A DNA stretch of 64,000 nt from Sabethes cyaneus (Eukaryota; Arthropoda; Insecta; Diptera; Culicidae): the NCBI RefSeq assembly GCF_943734655.1, contig NC_071353.1, forward strand, positions 156,316,179 to 156,380,178, written 5' to 3'. Shown here piece after piece: positions 45,070-54,439 of this stretch (positions are counted from its first letter, which is position 1; every line of letters starts with the position of its first letter). Position numbers and translations under genes: made by a program. The notes beneath the pieces are model-generated. The model searched no databases, was not told where the DNA came from, and saw only the letters and a list, made by a program, of their open reading frames with translations.

Positions 45070-47903
45070 TTGACGTGGGACTACGTCTTACGGCAAGTTT
45101 TGAGATAGGGTGTCATTCCAAAAAATCGAAAAATGCGTGCGTCACGAAAAATGAAAGGTTTTGAGCACTAATAGCTCAGCGGTTTTCCGATCGATTTTCA
45201 ATATTCTTACACCAATCGATCGGAAAATCTTCTAAGAATTGACCCAAATGAAGAAAAGTATGGATTCTTGATGTTGAACTATTGAAAAATTGAAAATAAT
45301 GAACCTATGTTTTACCACAATTCTCGCTTCGTGATATGTTGGAAGATTCTTTACGATGATCTAAACCTATACCAATTTGATATCTGTGCCTGGGAAGTAA
45401 GCCAAAACAAGTGACGAAGTTTCCTCATTTCAACAAGATTTCTTATCACCGCGGTTAAACCTAGACCATTTTGATGTCCTTGCTTGGGAAGTACGCCAGA
45501 AAGAGTGTTAAAGCCCCCTCGTGCCAACAGATTTCTTACGAACGCGATTAAACCTAGTCCAATTTGATGTCTGTGTTAGGGAAGTGTGCCAGAAAAAATG
45601 ACACAAGTTCGTTGTCCCAACAAATCGCAAATTCTTTACTGCGAGACGATTAAACCTCGGCGAACTTGATATCTGTGTTGGAAAAATGTGCAACAGCTGT
45701 ACTGTTCGGTTATAATACGACTCTGTATGAATACGCATGCTTGCCGTTTCATTAGAAGTGTAGTGAAAAGATGTGCTGTTGATAAAATAGGATTGAATTG
45801 ATAAAATCCCTTCAACGTGGGAAACCATGGGTAATAAAAACAATCTTTAATTTCAGTAAGGTAGCAGGAGAGCAATAGTTTGTATTCTTGATTTTGTTAA
45901 ATTGTTTTCAAATGCACAATCTTTTGAGAATTGAACGTATGCAATGTTACTACTTTGATAAATCTATACCTATAAAGAAGGATTTCTGTCTGTCTGTCTG
46001 TCCTGTGTTCCTTATAGAATCAAAAACTACTGAACCAATCGGCGTGAAAATTTGCATGTAGAGGTTTTTGGGGCCAGGAAAGGTTTTAGTGATGGTTAGA
46101 GACCCCTCCCCCACTAAGAGAGGGGGGCTCCCATACAAATGAAATACAAATTTCTGCATAACTCGAGAACTAATCAAGCAAATAGAACCAAATTTGGCAT
46201 GTGGGTGTTTTCGGTGACAAGAATTTATTCTAGGGTAATTTGAGACCCCTCCCCTCTTTATAAGGGGAATTATAACTCCTCTCCCCTTTAAGAGGGGGGG
46301 TTTCCATACAAATTTCCTCATAACTCGAGAACTAATCAAGCAAATGGAACCAAATTTGGCATGTGAAAGTTTTCGAGGGCAAGAAAATTTTCTATGTTGA
46401 ATTAGGACCCCTCCTCACTTTAAGAGGGGGTGCTCCTGTACAAATGAAATACCAATTTCCTCATAACTCGAGAACTAATCAAGCAAATGCAACCAAATTT
46501 GGCATGTGAAGGTTTTCGAGAGCAAGAAAATTTTCTATGGTGAATTAGGACCCCTCCCCACTTTAAGAGGAGGGGCTCCTGTACAAATGAAATACAAATT
46601 TCCTCATAACTCGAGAACTAATCAAGCGAATTGAACCAAATTTGGCATATGTGTGTTTCTGGAGACAATTTTTTTTTCAATGATGAATTGGGACCCCTCC
46701 CCACTTTAGGAGGGGGTCCTATACAAACGAAATACAAATTTCCTCATAACTCGAGAACTAATCCAGCAAATGGAACCAAATTTGGCGTGTAGGTGTTTTT
46801 GGAGGCAAGAATTTTTTCTGTGATGAATTAGGACCTCTTCCCACATTAGGAGGGGGGGCTCCAATACAAATGAAATACAAATTTCCCCATAACTCGAGAA
46901 CTAATCAAGTAAATAGAACCAAATTCGGCATGTGGAGGTTTTTGGAGGCAAAAATATTTTCTACGGTGAATTAGGATCCTTCCACACTTCAAGAGGGAGT
47001 GCTTCTACACAAATGAAATACAAATTTCCTCATAATTCGAGAACTAATCAAGCAAATGGAACCATATTTGGCATGTGGGTGTTTTTGGAGGCAACCATTT
47101 TTCCCATTATGAATTAGGACTTCTTACCTTTTTAGGAGGGGGGGGGCTCCCATTCAAACGAAATACAAATTTGCTCATAACTTTAGAACTAATCAAGCAA
47201 ATGGAATCAAATTTGGCATGTGAGAGTTTTAGATGGCAGAATTTTTTTTCTGTGGTGTATTACGACCCCTTTCCCTTTTAAGAGGGTGGGCTCCCATACA
47301 AATGAAATACAAATTTCCTTATAATTTGAGTACTAATCAAGCAAATGGAACCAAATTTAGCATGTAGGAGATTTTTGAGTCTTGAATTTATTTTATGATA
47401 GTTAGAGACCTCTCACCCCTGTAGTAGGGGGATATGGACTCTCATACAAATAAAACAGAAATTTTTGCGAAACTCAAAAACTAATCCAACTCGAGAAATT
47501 CGAGACTCTTCCATAAAACATTAATCAATAACAAGACCACAAAAACTATCTATAGTAACACTAGATCATTCAGGACGAGCCGGTCGCGAGTGTTGCCGGT
47601 GACTCGCCGTCGGAAGCGCCGCCCACTGGGGGGCTTGCAAAACTCGAGATAGTGACAAAGATCATCCGAGATTCATGATTTATGTACAACACAGGTTAAT
47701 TTGTGGCAATACGAAGTTTGTCGGGTCAGCTAGTATTACATACAACGCATGTAGCATGTTTATATGTTGCATATAGCTCGTATACATGAAGAATAGAATG
47801 ATTACAAGCATGAATACATGCTACTATCACTACAAAGAGACTTACGTAGTCCTGCGTCACCTATATATGCGGTCGTGTCTTGTACACAACCCCTCTGATT
47901 TTT
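45070..47903 (+). mobile_element. Repeat element X, copy 2 (inside hAT, contains a Helitron)
   Basis: Left end GACGTGGGACTACGTC (45072-45087), one base different from copy 1. Right-side word ACGTAGTCCTGCGTCA at 47844-47859 and the same CCCCTCTGATTTTTT tail. It is colinear with copy 1 (8928-12770) except that Y is absent here and a different Helitron insertion (45963-47733) is present. Confidence 0.7.
45963..47733 (+). mobile_element. Non-autonomous Helitron-like element, copy 5
   Basis: Begins TCTATACCTATAAAGAAGG after GATAAA and ends GGGTCAGCTAG before TATTACATACAACG. The corresponding uninterrupted sequence in X copy 1 (near 9778-9795) reads GATAAATGTTACATACAACG, so the junction is A|T with one nearby base difference. 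About nine ~143-bp units lie between 46150 and 47350. Confidence 0.85.
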
Positions 47904-48208
47904 TGTAGTATTGAATCATACGATAGCCCGGTTGCTTTTCGTTAGCGTGGTGACTGCCAGTCATTTGACTGTTTTGCAGTCATTCGCTGCTCCAAACGGT
48001 AAAGGCAACTTGATCGAAACGAAAATATTAAAAAAAGTTTCAAATGCATTCGTTCTACTGTTGGATACGGAGGCGTGACTGAGCAAGCTGCTAGTTGCGT
48101 TATGCATAGCGTTCGTATTCCACACCACTAAACAGACGGTATGAATTTGAATGCGCGGTGGTGTGAATGCGGTAGAAAAAAAGGATCGGTTGATGCCCTG
48201 GTCATGAG

Positions 48209-48750
48209 CAAGGACCGCACTACTGAAATCGCTACAAAAATATCTTGTTACAATTTGTTACGCAAATTTATGATGATTGTTAGATGATTTCGAGATTAAA
48301 TGTCTCAAATGCCTTTGCTCTTACCTTGCGCGGTTACATACATATATCTATGCAAGGTGCGAGGATAACGGAGCACTTGGTAGCGGATGGTTTTTGGAGT
48401 TTGGCGGCGAATTTCCATTATAAATACTGCGCACTAGTTGGTTGGTCTGGCGGGTGCGACTCTATGCTTTATAGCTTCTGTCGACTACCGCGAACGCCCA
48501 CGTCGCGCTGCATTTAATTTACTCTGTAGACCTATCTAGAACTAAATGTCTAGAGCAAACCACATTTGCAAACTCGATTTACCTGTCGTTTTTCCTCTCT
48601 CATTATCATAATCATCATCATCAAAATCATCAAGGCGTTAGTGTTTTTAATTGATTAGAGATTTTAAGCGGCATTAGTGTGGTACGCATGGACTCTTTCA
48701 ACCATTATTATTATCAATAGACTTGACTCTAACCGCCCCACCTTGTACTG
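48209..48750. repeat. Unassigned DNA with a duplicated block
   Basis: 48411-48536 matches 54084-54225 in direct orientation, including TCTGTCGACTACCGCGAACG and GTAGACCTATCT. Element class unknown. A (CAT)n-like stretch is near 48608-48632. Confidence 0.5.
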
Positions 48751-49092
48751 CAAATCGAAACGAAAATTAAGTTCAAACTCAAATTTGTACAGAAATCCGG
48801 ACCTCGATGTGGGCTCAATTTCTACACAAATTTGGGCTTGAATTTAGAATTTATTTTTAGCTCCATTTTCGAGTCAAATTTGGGCTCCAATTTGAAGCCT
48901 AAACTGGAATCAATTTCGGTGTTCATTGTGGCTCAAATTTGGATTCAAATTGAGGTTCGATCTTGGATGTTTGAATCCACTGGAACGCTCTTTATGCTTT
49001 AATTCAGTTCTTTTCACTATATCACCTCAGCCAAGCAGAATTCAACGAAATGATGTATAGGTTACTTGTAGACTCAGTTGTTATCTACAACA
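48751..49092. repeat. Degenerate short-period tract, CAAATTTGGGCTC type
   Basis: Words of the kind CTCAAATTTGGATTC and TCCAATTTGAAGCC, drifting period about 12-15 bp. It continues after the SINE at 49309-50130. Confidence 0.6.
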
Positions 49093-49308
49093 CTGTGACC
49101 CTCAGTTGGCCTCAAAGAATGGTACTGGTCTAACAAGCCAATGATCGTAGGTGCGAATCTCGACTGGGAGCGGCTGTAAGAGCCAAAAGGATCGCAGTAG
49201 CCCCGCAGTTGTTCTGTACTCTCAGAGCTGGTTACGAAGTCTGTCGAATAAAGAAGGGGCAAGTCTTAGAAAGCCATTTAAGCCCAAGACTTTGCATTTT
49301 GAGCGTGT
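49093..49308 (+). repeat. SINE family A copy
   Basis: CTCAGTTGGCCTCAAAGAAT, then TGGTCTAACAAGCCAATGAT, B-box region GTGCGAATCTCGACTGGGAG, GGATCGCAGTAGCCCCGCAG, TCTGTACTCTCAGAGCTGG and GAAGTCTGTCGAATAAAGA. Same order as 61886-62103. It is inserted in the CAAATTTGGGCTC tract. Confidence 0.7.
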
Positions 49309-50130
49309 GCCAAGTGGATTCAAACATCCAAGTTTGAATCTCAATTTGTATCCAAATTTGAATCACAATGGAGCTCGAAACTGATTCCAGATTTGATTAA
49401 ATTTGCAGTGCAAATTGAAGTGCAAAAATCAGGTCCAAATTTGAGTCCAAAAGTGGAATCCTAAATTGAGTCCGAATCGGAGTCTAAATTGTAGACTAAA
49501 ACTGTAATTTTTATTAAATTCCAAATAGGAAGTGGCAAATTTCAAATTTGAGACCAAAATTTAGTCTAATTTGAACCCAAAATCGAGTCATAAATTAGGT
49601 GCGAATTTGTGTCCAAATTTGAGTCTAAAATTTGAGCGTACAAAATTTTATAGGATGAGTGTACCGCAGGGTGGCACTTTCGGCTCCCTTCCTTAATGCA
49701 TACCTTTTTCGAACTCTGTTTAGCTGGAGCGTTGAAGTCAAAAGAACAAAATCGAAGCCAACGGGGCGTGCCAAGTCTGGACTCCAATTTAGCAAGAAAT
49801 GTGGTTTTGGAATTAACTTCTAAAAGAGTAAAAATCAATTTCAACGTTGGATTTCGATTTAGACTCAATTTTTTAGAACTCATATTCAGATTCAAATGAG
49901 CAATAAATTCGGTTTGAACCAAATTCGGCCCTTTGAAACATAACTTCTAACTCAACTTTGGGCTCAAATTTAGCCTCAATTTAGGACTAAAATTTTGAGT
50001 TAAATTTAAAGTTTAATTTGGCTTCCAATGTGTGCGCTCAAGTCGGAGTTTCCATTTGAACTTCAAAATATGAACTAAAGTTTGAATACGAATTTAGGCT
50101 CATTTTTGGACTTAAATTTGGAATTGATGA
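49309..50130. repeat. Degenerate short-period tract, TCCAAATTTGAGTC type (continuation)
   Basis: About 800 bp of AAATTTGAGTCCAAAA, AAATTGAGTCCGAAT and CAATTTAGGACTAAAA words. A related word class recurs at 52090-52210, 53200-53310 and 57790-58480. Confidence 0.65.
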
Positions 50131-50235
50131 GCTGAGCCTACCTGCCGGGGATATTTGATTCGTCAAAATGGGTCGAGTTTTTGAGCTCTTCAATTGAGGG
50201 TTAACACGCTGTACATAATGTCGGAAACTAATTGG

Positions 50236-50365
50236 TTAGCCGGTCCCGGTGTATTGGTTAGCATTCACGCCTATCACGCCGAGGACCCGGGTTCAAATCC
50301 CAACTCCGTAGAAGTCACGAAAGACCTAAGAGTGTTAAAGTGCCTATAATCTAACAAAAAAAATT
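50236..50365 (+). repeat. tRNA-Asp-like SINE
   Basis: GGTGTATTGGTTAGCATTC and CGCCTATCACGCCGAGGAC resemble eukaryotic tRNA-Asp (GTGGTTAGTATCC, CGCCTGTCACGCG), with the anticodon position changed from GTC to ATC. The B box GGGTTCAAATCCC is intact. A ~60-bp non-tRNA tail and an A8 run follow. It does not form an acceptor stem, so a SINE is favoured over a functional tRNA. Confidence 0.6.
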
Positions 50366-50369
50366 TATT

Positions 50370-50550
50370 AGTTGGTTAGTACTTGTTGATCACTAAATGC
50401 ACAGTCTAGAATAATTCCTGAAAACAAACTAAAGGGACGGCCATGGGAAACCTCTCGTGCATGGTGCATATCTTGTAATCTTACTGGTTTTGATCTAAAA
50501 TGACCTCTTTTTACTATACGGTCCATTGCATGAGAACCTTGAATTCCTTT
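50370..50550. other. Unassigned DNA
   Basis: 50395-50470 shares the words ACAAACNAAAGNGNCNGCCATG and GGGAAACCTCTC with 42208-42260, suggesting decayed LINE sequence. No gene. Confidence 0.35.
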
Positions 50551-50554
50551 GAAA

Positions 50555-50725
50555 TCTGCATTTAAAAGGTTATTAAAATATAGAGTAAAAATGATAAGGC
50601 CCAGATGGGAGCCTTGTGGTTAGTGCAAAGTGACTTTTGTAGGTCTAGATACTGTATATTGAAGCCGAACTATTTGGTCATGTTTTGTACGTATTGCTAG
50701 ACCATCCATGCCAAAAACCAATCCA
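50555..50725 (-). pseudogene. LINE reverse-transcriptase remnant
   Basis: The minus strand near 50625-50570 encodes a decayed QGSHLGPYHFYSIF-like block (frame shifts needed), matching the QGSxLGPLLFxLF motif of the jockey/I-type RT fragments elsewhere in the window. Upstream minus-strand sequence (RLQYTVSRPTKVT-like) fits the preceding palm strand. Heavily decayed. Confidence 0.45.
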
Positions 50726-52089
50726 AAAACTTATTTTATTTTTATTCTGTATCGATTTGCAGGACAATTAAAACACCGTAAAATACTTTACAGAAATGCT
50801 GTTTTTAGTTCACAATTGATTTTAAATAATTTTAAACATTTTTAAGACAATGGTAATTCGACAATAAACTGACTTCAATAATAGTCACTAGGTCAATTCA
50901 GACAGGGCATATGATGGCGCCTGATGATTTTATGATTGTGTTTTTTTTTTCATACAAATCGTGGCATATTTGAATCCGTGCAGTGTTTGCAACCGAATCA
51001 GAGAGAAGGTAAACACAAACGTTTATTGTCTTTTGATCGTTTGTCGTTTAACTGTTAATAAATTATCTTTTACGGGAAAACATAAATGTGGAAATCATAT
51101 TAAATAAAAATAAAACAGGGAAATAGTGAAGATAACAATGAACGTAAAGTTAACCACTTCTGGTGATACGAAAGAAAACGTTTTTTTCCAAATGTAAAGT
51201 TCGGAATGACCTCCATCAAACCAATGATTACTTGAAATTCGTCAACGTTTTATCGCCAGTTGATGCCCTTCGCTTCCCGCTCAAATAACGTTTTAACCAT
51301 AATTCAATACAGGGCGGACTTCCCCAGTACGACATTCTAAATTCATTGCTTCAGTGCAAAACCAGGCGTGAACTAACTCACAGAGCACCACCGCCAGCAG
51401 TAGTAATCGAGAACCCATAAATTATTATCGAATCATGATTTTTTTCTCGCTCTCTGTCGCTCTTTCTTGCCTCAAAGTCAGTCGATGAAAGCACCGCTGG
51501 CTGGCAGCAGCACCATTCGCACATACAAAATGAATACCTACTATAGCCACTCGATAGGGCCAAAAATATTTTACCGCTTTCTGATTGACTGATCATGCGA
51601 CCCAGAAGTCGTCATGTCGCGTATGGATAAAAAAGCAGTGAACCGTGCGTCCTCTGACGGTCGGTGGTGCCGCCGAGTTGATTCCGGCCTAAGCATCACC
51701 GACCGGCCTCGCGTCCGTTGGACGACCGACTTCCGGTAATAGAATCCACCCAGATCATCACGAAAAACGAAAAAACGGAACGGCACGCGGCACGCAGTGC
51801 ACGACACACAGTACACTTACATGGATTATAATCATCTCCCCATATGCTTTAGCTTGCTAGTAATATATTCGCTAGTTTTTCCGTGGATCTGTGAAACGGT
51901 TCGATTTTCGGATTCTCATACGAAGCAAACAGGAAGCAAATCATTATCGTGATTAGTTTGGACAACATCCGTCGGAGTTGTTCGGTGGTACATCGTCACT
52001 CTCGGATTACGAATCTGGCGTATCATCACATATTCAACGGAAGGATCTCTCTAGAGTCTAGAGAGAAATCATGACCAGTGGCGTGCCCA
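50726..52089. other. AT-rich DNA, then a GC-richer single-copy island
   Basis: 51300-52050 is higher-GC and apparently unique. Opposing frames there have no domain. No promoter or splice structure is convincing. Confidence 0.35.
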
Positions 52090-52259
52090 GGCTGGGTTCC
52101 AGTCTCAAGTCCGATTTCAAGTCCAGTTATAGATTATATTTCAAGTTTTAGTTTTAAGCCGAACTTCAGCTTAATTTCAAGTCCAATTTCAAATCACTTC
52201 TCTATGCCGTTCCACTTACATCAAATTGAATTAGATTCAATGTTTAAAAAGTAAATCGG

Positions 52260-52768
52260 TTGAAGATAAGAGTTGGTCTTACTTTTCAACAAAATTGTTT
52301 ACTTTCGGGACATCAAATTGGACTAGGTTAAATGTTTAAACGATACAATCGGTTGAAGAAAAGGGATGGTTTTGCACTCTGGCGTATTTCCCAAGCACAG
52401 ATATCAAATTGGTATAGGTTTAAACGTCGTAAAGAATCTGACCTGTTGGGACAGGGAGGAGATAGTGTCTTTAACTGTCGTCCCTGCCCGTGAAGCAAGA
52501 TAATCAAGAAGCAAATGTATTAGAAAATATGACATAAAAGCTTTTCGTTAATTTTCAGTACTTAGTGATTGAAAATGAAAATAGTAATAAAAATCACATA
52601 ATTGCTACATCTATTATGAATCGATTGGTATTTAAACGATCAAAATCCATTCATAATAGGCAGAATTATTAACGTTCAAAATCTTATTTTTTCGTGACGC
52701 TGGCATTTTTTAATTTTTTGGAATGACACCCTATCCCAAACATTCTAGCAAGACGTAGTCCTACGTCA
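52260..52768 (-). mobile_element. Fragment of element X
   Basis: The inverted left end is intact: GACGTAGTCCTACGTC at 52752-52767, preceded by GGAATGACACCCTATC. Inward are at least two tandem-unit cores (GCACAGATATCAAATTGG; GGGACATCAAATTGGAC). The remainder of X is missing. Confidence 0.65.
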
Positions 52769-52769
52769 A

Positions 52770-53200
52770 AAGAAAACCGATAGAGGAAACAAGGAAAATG
52801 GGACTAAAGAAAAAGGTGAAAAAATGACGAAGAACGGGGAATAAACCAAGAAAACAAAGGGAAAAAGGGAGCCAAAAACAGATTAAACGTGACAAAAAGA
52901 AGAAAAAACAGACATATGAAAGAGCAACTAAACAGAGGTAGATGAAAAAATGAGAAGAAAATGCAATAAAAATAGTTAGAAAAAGACGAATGCTGGAACA
53001 ATAACGAAATAACGAAAAAAACGGAACAATAAACAGAAAACATGGGACAGAAAAAAGAGAAAAAGAAGGAAAGTAAGACCCAAAAGCATGAAAACGGCAG
53101 AGAAAAGAAGAAAAAATGACAAAAACTGAAAAAACGGGAAAGAGAAATAAAGAAACAAAATTGAGGTAAAACGTGTAAGCGAGTACGATGAAATATGTCA
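52770..53200. repeat. Degenerate short-period purine tract, GGGAAAAAGAGAAAAAG type
   Basis: About 430 bp of AAAACGGGAAAGAGAAA, GAAAAAAGAGAAAAAG and AAAAACAGA words. The complementary pyrimidine tracts are at 62800-63110 and 63604-64000. The 180-aa minus-strand frame here is Phe/Leu/Ser low complexity produced by this tract. Confidence 0.7.
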
Positions 53201-53320
53201 ATCCTAATTGCAAGTAAAACTTCGCGCCTAATTTCATGTGAATGTTCAAATTTAAGCCTAATTTATTGTCCAATGTCAAATTTAATTTCAAGTCCAATTG
53301 CATGTGCGATTTAAGAACCT
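53201..53320. repeat. Degenerate tract, AATTTCAAGTCCAATT type
   Basis: TTTCATGTGAATGTTC, CAAATTTAAGCC and TTTCAAGTCCAATTGC words, same class as 49309-50130 and 57790-58480. Confidence 0.55.
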
Positions 53321-54400
53321 ATTCCAAAACTCAACCGGGTACACCTGTACCCCTGTCAAGACTTTCGAGTTGCAGTTTCGAACTGTTCCTTTTGAAATAT
53401 CGTCAAAAGACTCCGGTCTTGTTATTTACATAATTTTACGTAAATTGAAACGTTTAAAAAACAGCTTTTATATTTATAACCGAGTGCTTCAACTGCTCGA
53501 ATTTTGTCGGATTCTCGGTCAGTGAATTTAGGGTTAATTAAATTTTAGGTCTACTTTAAACTTCCCTACGATAAAACTGAACCTTGACGTGGTGTAGGGA
53601 TTTTTAACTAATCTGTAAATGAACAGCGGTCACGTTTACTTCTGAATGTGAGTATATATCAAAATACTTTTCGGATTTCAAGTGGGACTCGGGGTAAATT
53701 TTTTTTTAATTTGTGATTGTTGCGTTGTTCAGAAAGTGCTTTTATTCCATTTATGAATAAAGCCAGTGCGGGGATCTTGATAATTATTAGATTAATGTTT
53801 CTGGGACTCATCCTTATCTATCACAGCTGCCACAAATATCTTTGAAAACTGCCGGTTTGGTTTGGGTCGGCCGGGTCTTAGGGTTAGTAAGGGGATGTAA
53901 GCGGGATATCAGACCTGGTTTGGATGCCGAAGGAGCATTCTACAATGATTACGGGTAATAAAAGAGGTGCTAAGGTTGTATATTAAGGAAAAATAAGTAA
54001 ATTCTTATACTATTATATTTATACTACATTTAATTCAAAATAATAATATTTCTAGCGGTCAGGTTTTAAGGTTTGGTAACGGTTTTCCGTTATAGATACT
54101 GCGTTATAGATACTCTTTGCTCTCGAGGGTTAGGAGGCGGGTGCGACTGTATATATTAAAGCTTCTGTCGACTACCGCGAACGTCCAGGTCTTGCTGCAC
54201 TCAATTTACTTTGTAGACCTATCTTGGGACACTGGTGAAATGCAGCTGCGGGTGAAACCCGAAAAAAACGAAAAAGAAAAAGGAATTTTTAAGTCAACTT
54301 TCAACTTTGATATCTTCACGCCTTTGGTTTGATTTCAAATTTTGTAATTTAAAATTAAATTATTTAAAAAAAAGTTTCATCTAATCTATTTGTGGTCTTA
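53321..54400. repeat. Unassigned DNA with a duplicated block
   Basis: 54084-54225 matches 48411-48536 in direct orientation. The rest has no supported feature. Confidence 0.45.
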
Positions 54401-54439
54401 ATGAATAAAATATAGATATAACACTGGATGAAAACTATC

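Larger units (their letters stand above)
44721..48200 (+). mobile_element. Non-autonomous hAT-like element, copy 2 (interrupted)
   Basis: Starts CAGGGCTTGAAAACGGGATC and ends GATGCCCTG, flanked by a perfect 8-bp duplication, GTCATGAG (44713-44720 and 48201-48208). Its two halves (44721-45065 and 47910-48200) match the continuous 683-bp copy at 27025-27707, inverted. Element X copy 2 (45070-47903) separates them, and Helitron copy 5 lies inside that. A small piece of the hAT body at the junction is missing compared with copy 1. Confidence 0.85.

Noticed and set aside
50236..50310. Functional tRNA-Asp gene
   Set aside because: Anticodon position changed and no pairing acceptor stem; SINE-type tail follows.
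52761..53303. 180-aa minus-strand ORF rich in Phe/Leu/Ser resembling a membrane protein
   Set aside because: It is the translation of a degenerate purine/pyrimidine short-period tract. The same tract type at 62.8 and 63.6 kb gives similar frames in other phases.
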